64,000 bases of DNA, from NCBI GenBank assembly GCA_030144725.1, contig JASKMD010000019.1, forward strand, positions 5,489,105-5,553,104. The letters run 5' to 3'. The notes under the pieces are model-generated. The model ran no database searches. It saw nothing but the letters and a program-made list of their open reading frames with translations, and was not told the DNA's origin. The position numbers and the translations under genes were made by a program. Below, piece after piece: positions 31,074-45,849 of this stretch (the stretch's first letter is position 1; every line of letters begins with the position of its first letter). This DNA comes from Haematococcus lacustris (taxonomy: Eukaryota > Chlorophyta > Chlorophyceae > Chlamydomonadales > Haematococcaceae).

Positions 31074-32420
31074 TGGGCATGTGGTCAGAGGTGGTGGCGC
31101 GGTGAACTCGCGACGGTCAGCACCACCGGCAATGGCGAGCGGCGACCGGTCACCAGTGAGGCCGGCAGCTCCAGTCAGCAGGGCAGGTGGTGGGTTGGGT
31201 TCCAGGGTAGTGGTGCCGACACAACACAGCCAGTGCTGATGCCTAAAGCTACAACAGCTTCTCCTATGAGAAGTGTTGCTAGCTCTCACCAAGTTGTTGA
31301 CTGCGAGGTTGTGGTGAACTACGCATGCCCGGTGCAATAAGGCCCTGCAGCAGGGTGCGGCCCTCCGTGCTTAGTGTAATGCGAGCGACGCCCGAGGCTG
31401 GCAGTGGTGGGTCATTGCTCGATGCACTCGTAGTAGTTGCTGTTGTGTCAGCCATCACTATCACCATGTCTTTACATGGCAAGGACGAGGATCAGGATGC
31501 AAACAAGCCGGTTTCCTAGGTGAAAGAGAAGCTGGCCTAGCAGAAGAGCGGCCTAATGGCATGGCCAACTATGCCAATGAGCGAGTAGAATGGTCTGGTA
31601 GGTACGACTGAGTACGCCTAACCCGACAAGGACTTGCAGGGTAGGGCTGCACCACCACCGCACTCGACACGCATGCTGTGCAGCCACCTCCTGTGGTGTG
31701 ACCAGGACGTGCAGGGTGAGACGTCGTCAACACATCACACATCTCCATACCTTTTGCTGCCACAAGCGCAAACGTATCCTTGGCTATAGCCACATCATAA
31801 GTACAGTTGTGCACATGTTGAGAGTGTTGGGTCTACAACAAGCTTGGTGTGACTGGCAAATGCTGATCTGACGCTGGCAATCACCCTCGCTGACACGTGC
31901 AACCCTGACATGAGCACACCAACTTTGATGTGGGCTGGCAGAGCAATGCCAGATGGTTCCCGGACAAAGCTAACTGCAGCCGCTCTCTCAAGCTCAGTGT
32001 TTGTCACCTGACCCAGGGGCCAAGCAGACAGTGTCCCTGCAGCAGGACAGTGTCCGGACACACACTTCAAGTCACGCTCATGCTTGCATAATCATTGGCA
32101 CAACTTGGCGATGGGGAGGGAGCGAGCATGACCCTGAGCTGAGCACGACACAGCAGACGGCGCAGCCAGGTCATCGGATGCTTTCTGGCAGGGCCACAAC
32201 ACCCCATCTGAAACCTGCTGACATGTCTGATAAGGTGGGTGGCACCACTGCTCTGCCAGGGTTGCGGGTCAGGGTGCTGCTGAACTCACGCCAGGCCAGG
32301 CTGCATGGCCATGTTGCTCATTACCACCCTAATCCACACCCTCACTCCTGTCACTCCCAGCCCGCTGGCCAGTCACACAGTTGGGTTACACCACCTGGTT
32401 GAACACACACCTCACTCCTG
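31074..32420. other. intergenic region between convergent genes
   Basis: About 1.3 kb between the ARPC4 stop (plus) and the stop of the His-rich gene (minus). I see no exon-like run, RNA gene or notable repeat. It must carry both 3' UTRs. Confidence 0.5.
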
Positions 32421-32952
32421 TCACTCCCGAGCGCGCTTCCAGATGTTGAAGTAGATGACGCCCTGCTCCCCGCCTGCTAGCACACCCCTGGCCGCCTCAG
32501 TCTCAGCGGCTTGAGGGGTGACAGGGGGAGCCTGGTCAGCAGGTGTAGCCAGGCCGGGCCAGGCTGCAGCCCCACGCTTTGCCCGCCCCGGTGCCAACAC
32601 AATGTTGTTACTGCCCTCCACTGCCTGCCCCTGGACAAACCCCTGCAGGCTGCTGCTGGCTGATGGGGCCAGACCTGAGAGGGGGGTAGGTCCCTGGGCC
32701 GGCATGGCCTGATGCGTAGGCTGAGGTGTGTTGAGGCTGTGCAGGTGCAAGGGGGCGCTTGCAGTGGCAGGAGGGCGGGCGGGGTGTGGTGGTGTGGGGG
32801 GCGGCTGGGCGCAGTCCAGGCTGGTGCGGGGCTGGGCCAGCAGGTCGTGTGCCCCCGCCCCTGCGGCCCGCACCATGAGGCGAGCCGCACGCAGCGCCTG
32901 GAACGCCGCTACCAGGCTGGCGGGGCTGCTTGCACAGCGCAGGCAGGTGCTG

Positions 32953-33013
<61 letters not shown>

Positions 33014-35910
33014 GGGGTGAAAATGATCAGTCGGCAGCAGGGGGTCAGCAGCAGAGGCAGTAGCTGGGACAGCGCGTGGAGCAGAGCACCAGGAGCTGCA
33101 GGAAGAGGAGGAGCCCACTGTCTCGGCACCCACCGTGCAGCATGACGTTGTTGGTAATTGCAGCAGCCATCTCCGCAGCGTCCATGGTGGGCGTGGCTGT
33201 GATGCTGCTGGCGGGCTGCTGGCGGGACAGCTCCGGGCAGCGGGCGTGGATGACGGAGGCAGCGATGAGGGGCCCTCCCTGGGGCAGCAGGCCGCAGGGA
33301 ATCCTGGTGGCCTGCTGTGGAGGGGGTGGCTGGGATGCATGCCACTGTCACGCAGGGGGCAGCTGCATTAGAGGGAAAGAAGAAGAAGAGGAAGAAAAAA
33401 GAAAAGGAAGGGTAGGAGAAGAAGAAAAAGGAGGGGAGGAAGAAGAAGACTGAGTCTTGTGGAGGTAGTGGCGGGCATCAAGGGAGAAGCTTCTGCCTAG
33501 AGAGGGCGCGGCTTGCTCCCGCCACCTTCCCTAGCCAGGGTAGAGGTTGTGCTCAGCTGTGGTCCAGTGTGCAGGTTCAGAGGCATGGCTCCGACTCACT
33601 CACACTGTGCTGCAGCAACGCCAGCGGTATACGATCGGACTACATAGCTGCGCATGCGAGTGTAAATACCATGTAATGATGTTGGTGATGGTGACTGTAT
33701 GCATGGCATCCAGTCGTCCAGGAGCCCTCAGGATGGAGAGTGTCAACATCCCAGCAGTGACCTCTGACCCCTGACCTGCCCACTGCCTGGTGGGCTGCCT
33801 GCACAGATGACTGCCTGAAGTTCATAGGGGAGATTGAGCAGCAGCATGCATTGCACGGCATTGTGAAGCGAAGCTGCCTGCTGCTTCTTACAGTCCAACA
33901 GACATACACCCTCCTCACATCCCTCATACTGTATCCCTGGACTAGCCACCCTGCTCAGTATGGCTAGCACCTGCTTGGCACCTAACATACCATGACCGCT
34001 TGCGCTGTGCTACCTACCGGCCCGCCAGATCAGCCTCCCGGTTACTCGCTCCTTACCTCCGGCACCGGTGCGGTCGGCAGTTGCGTGCTCGGCAGCGCGT
34101 GAACGGCTACCCCGTCGCCTGCTGTGCCGGTCGATGCAACTGGCTCGCGGGCGAAACCCCCAGCCGCGGTTCGCGCTTGCATGCTTTGGGACGTGTCAAG
34201 GGGCGCGGCGACGGAGTGGAGCGCCGCGGCTAGCTTCTTACGCACATTGAGCACTGGCTGGAATAGCACCACGCTGCCAGGCTCGGTTGCCTGCAGATCT
34301 TCATCCAGCAGGATCAAGACGGACAGCAGGTCGCACAGCGCGGCGGAGGTTTTGTCGCACGTGATCAGCGCGCTGCTGCGCGGGCGGGCGAGCAGCGAGT
34401 GGCGCACCTGCAAGCGCCAAACAGACGCCAAAAGTGAGTGCGGCCTAGGGTTCTAAGTGTGACAGGCAGTGTGCTGTTGTGAGCGGTGGTGGTGAGCACA
34501 GGGCGTCAGTGGTGGCTGCACCTTCCTATGCAGTGCTTGCATTGACTCAAGGGGCCACTGTGGCATGTCTGACATCCCTTCTGGCGAAGGAGGCATTGAG
34601 GCTGATTAGTTGGGACCACCTGTTTGGGCTTCACTGGCTGAGCCCAGCTGCTGAGCTCCAGCTGCAGCACTGCACTGGCTGGGCATGAGGTCAGGCAGGG
34701 TCGAAGTCAGCCAAGCCATGGGGTTAGCCAAGCAAGTAAGCTTCATTGGTAGATGGGGCACCACCTTGCCCCCCGGACCCCTGGCTGCAGTGCTGCTTGG
34801 CCAGATGCTACGAGCAACACACTGTGCCCCTACTGAGCCAGCCAGGCCCTCTGCCTGCTGCCCCAGCCCCAGCTCTTGCAGCCTCTCTCTGGGGGGGCGT
34901 CCCGTAGGCAACAGGGCGAGGAAGGGAGAAGTATCCCCACCGCCACCAAGCTTCAAGGGCTGGGGCTGAGTCAGCGGCCACAGGGAGCAGAAGGGGCAAG
35001 ACTCCCTGCCCTCTCACACTCCCGCTCCCCTTGAAGTGGTGGCCACAGAATGATAGATGAGAGGCCTAAGGCTCCACTCCACCTTGGCCCCTGCACCCCT
35101 TAGGCCCTGCACCCACTCGAGCGCCTTGCACCCCTCTTCCTCCCGCATGCTGCGCGGCACCATGCCCCTGTCATAGCTCCCTTCCCTACCCTAGCCATCA
35201 CTGCACGCTCGTGTGCCCAGTGCTGGCCATGCCGCGGTGGCAGCGCACCTGCTGCAGCACCACAGCGGGGTCCATCAGGCAGCCATCCACGTGAGGCACG
35301 AGCTGGGCGGAGCGCATGGGGTGCAGCCTGGAACCCTTACCACCCCCTTCCCTGGCATCCGCCGCCCAGCTGGCGCCACTGGCATGGTGGTCAGGGTGGA
35401 AGGTTTGCCAAGGGGAGGTGGGTGGGTGGGACGAGGGTGAGGCATGATAGTGAGGGTGGGGGCTTTGGCTGTGCCGGCTGTGGCTGAGCTGGGAGTGGTG
35501 GGCTGGGGGGCTATGGCTGTGGCTGTGAGAGTGGGTATGGGAGTGCATAGGGTTGGGGCGATGGGAGTGGCTTGGAGGGTACTGTTGCTGGGTAGGGTCA
35601 GTATATGGCATTTGACTGTGCCGGTGCATGTGCCCATGGACATGTTCCAGTGCCTGCACAGAGTGAGGTTAGCACCACACTCTAATTTAATGAAGTACGT
35701 GCCAGTCTCCCACTGCCAACTGGCCAGTGTGCCCGCTTGTCGTTTTGCCAGCCTTACCGCCGGCTCGGGCCTGTTCAGCTGCTCAATTAGCACCTCGTCG
35801 ACATGCGAGCCCTCCCTGATGGCCGCAGCAGAGACGCGTCTCGGGCTGCCCGCCGGAGCAGAAGGAGCCAAACGCCGGAACCTTGCATCTGATAGTGCGG
35901 GTAGGCGCAT
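32421..35910 (-). CDS. hypothetical His-rich protein, predicted mostly helical
   Basis: Function not recognised. Six exons on the minus strand form a continuous frame of about 592 residues: 35910-35758, 35653-35249, 34407-34057, 33970-33815, 33314-33134 and 32953-32421. Exon 2 encodes a His/Ser/Pro-rich region (PMHSHTHSHSHSHS) that could bind metal or be disordered. Later exons look helical and repeat-like: SAALCDLLSVLILLDEDLQA, LHNAVQCMLLLNLPYELQ, and SLVAAFQALRAARLMVR. The protein ends IYFNIWKRARE. Intron 4 would use a GC donor. The start is the ATG at 35910 (MRLPALSDARFRR); an in-frame ATG at 35985 is possible. An armadillo-like or BTB-type fold was considered but no diagnostic motif is visible. 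Confidence 0.65.
32958..33012 (+). repeat. (CAG)n microsatellite at an intron end
   Basis: About 18 CAG units on plus (CTG on the coding minus strand) directly before the acceptor of the last exon of the His-rich gene. If the acceptor slipped, the repeat would enter the protein as a homopolymer. Confidence 0.9.
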
Positions 35911-36877
35911 GTAAAGATATTCGCTAGAGACTAGTGGAAAGACAGGGGAATGTGACGAGTCGCTGACTGTGCATGTGGGTTTCATAAGGGGTTACAGGAA
36001 TTCAAATGTTGCACAGTCAACTCCTGGACCCTACGGCCCTCATTGCCTTGTTGCTAGTACACAGCATGTCTAGATTCCTTTCCTCCATGGCAAGGCCCCA
36101 CGACGACATCAACATGGGCTGCCTCGTCTCACTCGCTCTCTTGTACATACATATAATTCACATATTTGAATCACACATCACCTCCTCGTCGACCTATCAC
36201 TGCGGCTGCCTCGCCGGCCATGTAAAGGTCCGCAACACGCAGCTCTCACGCAAACAGACAGCCATGCACACTCTCTCCACCACCGCGCCCCCCTCCTCCC
36301 CCACTTGCCCGCCAGCCTCTTCACTGTCCTCTGATTGACTATTTAATTGCTCTGCCGGTGGGCGCCTGCCCCGCAACCCACTCCTGGATCCTCTTGCAAC
36401 CGTCCCCATCTTCCCCCCCCACTGCAGGCTCTCACCTCCATCCTGCCTGCTGCACAGTCCTCGGCCACAACCTCCTCAGCGCAGCACCCAGCCCCTGCCT
36501 TGCTGCACTGCCACACGCCCTAGGGCCCAGCAGCGTGGGGAGGCTACAGGCCGCCACCAACCCTTGCCACCAGCCCCCCCCCCCAGGCTTCCACCCCCTG
36601 CCTCCTGCCCTGTCCCTGACCTGGACCTGACTCTGACCTGGCCCTGCCCTACCCAGCTCCGATCGCCAGGCCGCCACCCCCTGCCTCCTGCCCTGGGCCT
36701 GACCCCCTCCCTCACCCCTGCTGCCCTCACTGCCCTGCCCTGCTGCTCTGCTCCACACGATGCAGGCTCACACCAGTGAGGGATGGACCAAGCCACTGGA
36801 GGCTGCTCATCATCCACCCTCACATGAGCCTGACCCTGACCTGGCCTGGCCCTGACCTGGCCTGGGCTAGGTGAGGC
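35911..36877. other. intergenic region
   Basis: About 1 kb between the start of the His-rich gene and the stop of the DUF3067 gene, both on minus. The left part (36000-36350) is A+T-richer and is the likely promoter. The right part is C-rich without a recognised gene. Confidence 0.5.
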
Positions 36878-39583
<2,706 letters not shown>

Positions 39584-40221
39584 GGCGGAAGGTCTGGATT
39601 AGGCCACTCCTTGCAAAGCTGATACGCGTCAAAATTCAGATATTCTCCTCGCTTTGTTCATGTGGCATGTGTGTGTTCAAATGTTCTGCTTGACATGCGT
39701 CTATGTGCGCCAGTGCCGTGAAGAACAGCACGCCACTGCGCACCAGGCAGCTGAACAGTTACGCTGGGTCAATACGGCGATGACGACGAGTGCTGCAAAG
39801 TTTCACGGAAAATGCAGGGCTGGGTTGATCCTAGAGGGGGAGGGCGGCCTCGCAGCCTAACGGCTGACGGCTTAAGTGGTGTAAGCCACATCATCAGCAG
39901 GGCTGGGTTGATACAAGCCAGGAGGGAGGCGTAGGAGGGAAGCCAACGGAAGAGAGGGAAAGGAGGCTATGGGTCAGGAGGAACAGGCGTCACCACCTTG
40001 ACCCCTTTCATCCGGCTACCTTACATCTACCTTACATTAGACTGCCACCACCTCCACCTTGCATACGGCTACCAGATCGTACAAACCCTAAAATTCGTTC
40101 AGGCACCCCTGTCATGTGGGACAGGGCCAGGCAGCAGCACGGCAGTGGAGGTGGCAACAGCTTGCAGGGTAGCAGCAGTGGGTTAGGGTCAGGTTTTAGG
40201 GGGGGTATGGGGGAGGCACAA
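39584..40221. other. intergenic region
   Basis: About 640 bases between the DUF3067 start and the stop of the small gene candidate. A 68-codon plus-strand frame (39654-39860) has no recognisable motif and is not called as a gene. Confidence 0.45.
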
Positions 40222-40563
40222 CTAGGGGAGGGGAGGGGTGAGTGGCATTGCGTAGTACGCCTGCCATTGCTGCCACTGCGCCATGTACTGTGCTTGTTGC
40301 TCAGGGGTCATATTGTGGTAGTCGACCTCAGAGGCTGCAGCTGGGTCCAGATGTGCAACAGGCTGCCCCGACATATCTGATGCTGGCTTTACTGGGCTCT
40401 ATTTGGGTCTTGGCTAACCCCCATGCCCCTAACCCTAACCCCTCAACCCTGGCCCTGTATGGCACCCGTGCTGCTGCGCTTTTGATGCTCCTGAGCGGGC
40501 TGTGTGCCCCTGCTGCCTCAGCGCCCGCTTCTTACAGCCTAAGTCCCCCATGATGTCCGCCAT
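40222..40563 (-). CDS. small two-exon gene candidate, 60 residues
   Basis: Unrecognised. Exon 1 is 40563-40536 (MADIMGDLG) with a GTAAGA donor. Exon 2 is 40376-40222, starting after a TCAG acceptor and ending in TAG. The join is in phase and adds 51 further codons. The sequence has a clearly protein-like run, NMTPEQQAQYMAQWQQWQAY, rich in Gln, Trp and Tyr, and ends MPLTPPLP. Each exon is too short to stand out as an open frame. Extra upstream exons are possible, which would make this the end of a longer protein, for example an RNA-binding one. No function is proposed. Confidence 0.5.
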
Positions 40564-41002
40564 CGACTGCGACTTACACAGGAGGCTCGGCGCCTGTTGC
40601 CACGCGGTGAGCCCTGCCCTAACCCTGACCCTGACCCCACCAGGCCGCCTCAGCCACCAGGCCAGCCTGCACCTGGCTCAAGGTCAGGGAAGGTCCGTCA
40701 GCTGCCTAGCTGATGGGGCCAGCCCTGTGCCCCATCTGCTGCCGGCTGCCTGACGCAGCGCTGGACACCAGCTGCCGTGACTGCATGCCTTCTTTGTCAC
40801 CCTCTCACATGGTGCCTGCAGGCAGTGCTCCCCGCAACCTCACCCTCTAATCTCCCTACCTACCTCCCTGTCTCCTTCCCTCTTCACCCTCCCTCCCTCC
40901 CTCCCTCCCTGATAACCCCCCTCCCTCCCTCCCTGCCCCCTCTCACGCAACCTGTCAACCTCTGTTCCACTGAATCTTGAGGGTCTTATGCCATGAAGCA
41001 CC
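40564..41002. other. intergenic region
   Basis: About 440 bases with CCCTAACCCTGACCC telomere-like tracts (40616-40636) and CCCT-rich runs (40882-40935). It is the likely promoter of the small gene and 3' UTR of the methyltransferase gene. Confidence 0.45.
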
Positions 41003-42166
41003 TCATCGCTTTGACAGCAGCCACAGCTGCACCTGCCCCACCCGTGCCTGCGGTTGTGCCTCCTGCAGCTGAGCTGCCGTCAGCGGCATGCGCTGCTGCC
41101 CGCTGGACTGGGCAGCGCCCGCGCCTGTCCCCCTGTCCTCCTCCTCTAGTTGAGTCACCGCTGCTCCAGCTGCAACAGCAGGACAGGCCCTGACGCTAGC
41201 AGCCGCTGCTGCGCTGCCAGTCGGGCCCGCAGCCGTGATGTCCAGCGGCGTGACTGTGAAGCCCGCGGCAGCCAGCATGTCCCAGTACTGGGGGTACAGC
41301 AGGCCCTCCACACGCCAGGTCTCCGCCTGCGGGCACGGCGTGGGAGGTAAGGGTGGAGGGTGGGAGGTGAGGGGGAGCAGGGAGGGGGAGGGGGAGGGTC
41401 TAGGCAGCTGGGGGCGGGCACGGCAAATGCAGCATTTCACACCACTATCAGCACTGGTGCCTATGGGTGAGGGTGGGGGTGAGGGAAAGGGGGAGGGGTA
41501 AGGGGGAGCAGGGAGGGGGAGGGGGAGGGTCTAGGCAGCTGGGGGCGGGCACGGCAAATGCAGCATTTCACACCACTATCAGCACTGGTGCCTATGGGTG
41601 AGGGTGGGGGTGAGGGAAAGGGGGAGGGGTAAGGGGGAGCAGGGAGGGGGAGGGTGAAGAGTGAGAATGAAGGGTGAAGGGGAGGGTGAAGAATGAGAAT
41701 GGAGGGTGAAGGGGAAGGGGGAGGGTGGGGGGTTGAGGGTGAGGTTGAGAGTGGGGGTGAGGGTGGAGGTGAGGGTGGAGGTGAGGGTGGAGGTGAGGGT
41801 GATGGATTTAGAGCAAGGGGAGGGTGAAGGGGAAGGGGAAGGGGGCCGGGTCTAGGCATGTGGGGAAATAGAGGTAGTGGTGGGGGCAGTGAGGTGGGGG
41901 TGAGGTGAAGTGGTGATGAGGTTGGCCGCAGCGTCCCCCGCACCTGCAGCACCAGCGTGTGGGGTGTGACCAGGCGGGTGAGGCTGTCCACCAGGCGCTG
42001 CCAGACCCCCGGGTTGCTGCCATAGACACAGTCACTGAGCAGGACCAGGTCCACCAGGGCTGAGGCACGCCTGCAGCGCAGGACACAGCCACCACCACCA
42101 CCACTATCGCCACCAATACCACCATCGCAATAACATCATGAACACCACAACTATCACCACCAGTGT

Positions 42167-42207
<41 letters not shown>

Positions 42208-43420
42208 AGGCTTGCAGCAAAGCAATCAGCACATGGTGTGGGTCAGGGCATGGCGCTGCTGTATAGCTTGGCAGGGATTCCCCAGGGGTCAGACAGAGCA
42301 CCAGGCTCAGGCCTATGCCGGCTGTCTTGGTGTCCAGGGGCGGTGGGGCAGGCTCAGCCACCTGCACTGCCCGCTGTCGCCCTGCATCAAGGCAGGGGGG
42401 GCTGGGGCCGCGGGCAGTGGCAGGGCGGCCAGGGCTGATGCGTCGCCCCAAGGCAGGCAGGCGGCTTGAGGTGGCAGGAGGGGCACGGCGCTGCGCCCTG
42501 CATGTAAGTAGCAGCAGCAGCAGGGGCGGCTTGGGAAAAGATGCTCACGGGCATGGGCGCACGCGAAGCAAGCTGCGAAGGCACGAGACTGAGAGGGAGG
42601 CTGGCCCTGATACCGGCAGGAAGGGAGGGAGCAGGGGCTGCACTGGGTGTGGGGGCAGTGGTGCATGGTGGGCGGGGTGGGGGCCAGGGGCCAGGGGCCA
42701 GGGGCAGGGGTTGGGGAGGGGGCCACTCGAGGGGCAGGGCAGGAGCTTTGGGGCAGTACACGAGCAGGGCGGACACTGCCTGCCTGCATGGTGGGCCATA
42801 TTGTGCGCCAGGTTCTTCCGCAGCAGAGGCAGCAGGTCTGGGTCGCCGTCCGTTGCCACTACCTGCAAGTGCGGTTGAGGCAGAGGCAGCCTGGTGCTGG
42901 GTCTGCAGCTGGCTAAGCATCCTGGCCCCTCCCCCCTCCCCCCTCCCCCCTCCCCCTCCCCCTCCCCCTCCCCCTCCCCCTCCCCCCTCCCCCTCCCCCT
43001 CCCCCTCCCCCCTCCCCCTCCCCCTCCCCCTCCCCCTCCCCCTCCCCCTCCCCCTCCCCCTCCCCCTCCCCCTCCCCCTCCCCCTCCCCCTCCCCCTCCC
43101 CCTCCCCCTCACCTGGGCCCCTTGCAGCGCAGCCACAATAGAGCACAGCCCCAGACCCGCCCCCAGCTCCACCACCAGCCTGCCTGCCAGCCAGGATCCC
43201 CCCTGAGGGCCACCACCGCTGCTGAGGGGGCTAGCCGCCCTGACCGTGATGCTGGCCGGCCTCAAGGAGCTGGCCGGACCCCCGCAGCCCCCACCCTCAC
43301 CCTCAGCCAGCAGGGGCGAGCTGTGGGTCAGCTGGGGCTCTGGCTGGCTGCAGTGGACACCCTGCAGCTGGGCATGCTGGGCAGCTATGGTGGCTAGAGC
43401 TTGCGGGCTGGCCAACACCT

Positions 43421-43455
<35 letters not shown>

Positions 43456-43497
43456 CCAGATCACGCGCCCGCATCATGGTGTCACAGCCATGGTGCT

Positions 43498-43532
<35 letters not shown>

Positions 43533-44324
43533 ATGATGTTGGGTGGCCGGTGGTGCTGGAACACAGTTGTGGGGGCAAGCAGTAGGGGGGAGATGGGGGT
43601 GGGGGTATGGGGTAGGGGTAGGGCACTGCTGAACTGGGTATAAGGACACCACACAGTTTGTAGGTCATCAAGCCATGACTGCTGAGATCAGGGACATGGT
43701 AAGTCCCTCAAGGCAAGGCCGCTGTCACAAACTGTGCAATAGATGCAGCCAGCGCCTGACTATAAGCAACAGCGGGGGGGTGAGGGAGTGGGGAGCAGGC
43801 ATGAATGGCTGCAGGCCTGGCTGTGCCTAACTCTTGCAGTGTTCCTTCAGCTGCACCAGCTCACCTCGCTGATGGCCACGGCTCCTCCCCACACCTGCCA
43901 TAGTGACATATCAAAGCATCAGTGATGCGCAACGTGAAGCCTGGGCAAGCATTTCCACAGCAGCTGCAAGTGGGACTGAAGCAAGCAAACGCGATGGCTG
44001 ATATCACTGCAATGCAATAGGCGCTGGCACGCCCGACTGTGGCACTGTGCTTCTGTCGAGGGACACAGCTGCTGGGGCTGCCACCATGGGCCGCAAGCCG
44101 AGGCTGCATGTCGTGCTTGCATGCTTGCGTACCTTCAGGCCTGTGGTGCGTGCGAAGAGTAAAGGGGATCCCAGATGCGGGAACTCGATGGTCACCCCGG
44201 ACACTTGCACCGAAAGCGCGCTAGCCGGCAAGGCACGCCTTTGCTTCAGACTTCGCTCTGGGGGCTGGGCCGTGGGGCAGCATAGCGTGGACAGAGCTGA
44301 GCGCGTGGATAGGGTGGCCACCAT
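41003..44324 (-). CDS. METTL21-type (methyltransferase family 16) protein methyltransferase
   Basis: Predicted SAM-dependent seven-beta-strand methyltransferase; relatives methylate lysines of proteins. Seven exons join in phase: 44324-44133, 43894-43865, 43418-43113, 42862-42784, 42497-42362, 42070-41944 and 41326-41003, giving about 397 residues. Motifs in order are VWGGAVAISE (the family's W.GA..L entry), motif I VVELGAGLGLCSIVAALQGA (SAM binding), VVATDGDPDLLPLLRKNLAHN (motif II, acidic Asp), LPWGD, then VDLVLLSDCVYG (motif IV, as in the family's DLVLASDVVY) and WDMLAAAGFTVTPLD. Exon 1 has an N-terminal extension rich in Ser, Thr, Leu and Cys that could be a targeting signal. The join 42784 to 42497 needs a GC donor. 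The substrate cannot be told from the sequence. Confidence 0.88.
41398..41660 (+). repeat. 131-bp direct tandem duplication in intron
   Basis: CTAGGCAGCTGGGGGCGGGC occurs at 41400 and again at 41531, and nearly all bases between are repeated exactly, including AATGCAGCATTTCACACC. A GGGTGA-rich tail continues to about 41800. The unit lies in the intron before the last methyltransferase exon; near identity implies a recent event. Confidence 0.92.
42171..42205 (+). repeat. (CAG)n microsatellite
   Basis: About 11 AGC/CAG units in a methyltransferase intron. Similar runs lie at 43421-43453 and 43500-43528, the first directly abutting an exon acceptor. Confidence 0.9.
42932..43110 (+). repeat. CCCCCT hexamer array next to a splice donor
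   Basis: About 29 CCCCCT or CCCCCCT units. On the coding minus strand the intron begins GTGAGGGGGAGGGGG, so the G-rich array starts right at the donor of exon 43418-43113. Confidence 0.95.
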
Positions 44325-45849
44325 CGCCGTAACTTGCCAACCTTGGACCGCCTGCAATGTCGTGCAGGCGCTAGAGCAACTGCATGTGCGGTGTGGATGA
44401 GCATGATGTCCCCCAATGGGCGCTGTTGAGGTCCTCTTACCTGCCTGGCGAGTGTATATAAGATAGTGAACATGGGAATGGGAGTGGATGACCAGGTATG
44501 GGGGAGGGGCAAACCTGAGACAGTCCCACTGGTGCCAGAGCGGGCTCAACACTTGTTTACTGTGCGGTTGACGGCATGGGTCATGTCCAAGCCCTTTTCG
44601 AGCCAAGCGAGCCAGATTCAGTCCTGATGGGACCAAGGTCATTGCCTGCAGCGACTGTGAGTGCTGGCCAGCTGCAACCGGCACATGGCAGCGCTGACAG
44701 CAGCAGGCAGCACCTGGCCTGCAGCACGTTTACCGGCAAGCTTCCTCAGGAGGACTCCTCCTCATTGTCATCATGTGAGGCCGGCAGAAGCTTCCTCCTC
44801 CTCCTCCTCCTCCTCCTCCTCCTCCTCCTCCTCTCGTCATCAGCAGACATTGTGTTGTAGTTTATGGTTGCGCCCGCACATCCACAGGTACAGCTACCAT
44901 TCACTGCACCACCTTCATTGTACCATGAGCAGCCACTATGCATACTCTGGCCTACACAGCTGATCAAGCAATGAAAGGCTATTCAGGCAGGTGATTACGC
45001 CATTGGAGAACGCCATGTAATGATGCCCAACCTCAGGCCCTCCCTCACAGCAGCAGTGCAGCCAGGTTCCGGTCATGTACTAGGGAGCAACCGGCTCTCA
45101 GCTGTGTCACTCCCGAGAGATTGTTGAAATGGGCCACCATGGGGCAGCCATGCAAACCATGCAAGCCGTGGCTTTGTTAATTTAGTAGGACATCCTGGCA
45201 TGGACTGCAAGCAATAAGTGGTTCCTAGCAAGCAGCCCAGTCTAGAGCATCCTGTAGTGGCCGCAGAAGCTGCAAAAAAACAGCTTGCACTTAATGTAGG
45301 CTGGTTGCACGTGATAGACACGCTCGGGCTTGGCATCGACCTCTCGCGGTTTGGTCCCAAGGAATACATCTATGGCATTTCATCATAAAGTACAATGCAT
45401 GTCAATGTATTCGAGCCCGACATATCTCCATGTGCGAACCCTACTTATAACCCGTTGACCCTAAGCACACATCAACCCTCCGACCAGCACATCCAGCCTG
45501 GTATGACTGCTCGGCCTCGGCAGTGCACGAGGGGTCCCCCTGGGAGACGAAAAGAGCGCTGCCGGCCCATTGACCCATGAGCCCATCAGCCCTGCCCATG
45601 AGCAGCTTATCCATAGGGCCATGGGGCAGGCCAGGAGGTCCATGGAGGCGCACACCTCAGCACCAAGGCAGCGCCCGCAGCTTCAGGCAGCCCTGGGCTC
45701 AGCTCAGCCAGGCGCCTCGTGCTCTGGGTGCCAGCTGCGGGGCGCTGGCGCTGCCAGGCTGCGGGTGCAGTGCTGCTGTCAGTGCTGATAACACGCCTTA
45801 CAGCACCTTGGCCCTCAACCTTGAGCCTTCATTGCAGTCGAACACACTA
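44325..45849. other. intergenic region with a stray gene fragment
   Basis: Between the methyltransferase start and the 3' end of Fanzor relic A. It contains the duplicated exon fragment (44594-44840, listed separately). The rest (44850-45849) shows no recognised gene. Confidence 0.5.
44594..44840 (+). pseudogene. duplicated fragment of the WD40-channel gene
   Basis: Bases 44594-44728 match 7474-7606 closely: the 3' part of the second exon (RARFSPDGTKVIACSD), its GTGAGT donor and the start of the following intron. The coding part differs by one synonymous base (AGG to AGA). Beyond, similarity continues in patches, including TCCTCCTCATTGTCATCAT and a TCC microsatellite. No other exons of the parent are nearby, so this is a dead DNA-level copy about 37 kb from the source, in the same orientation. 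Confidence 0.85.

Noticed and set aside
44047..44400. Plus-strand ORF starting MLLSRDTAAGAATMG
   Set aside because: It is the antisense shadow of methyltransferase exon 1 (44324-44133), whose minus-strand frame joins in phase to conserved motifs.
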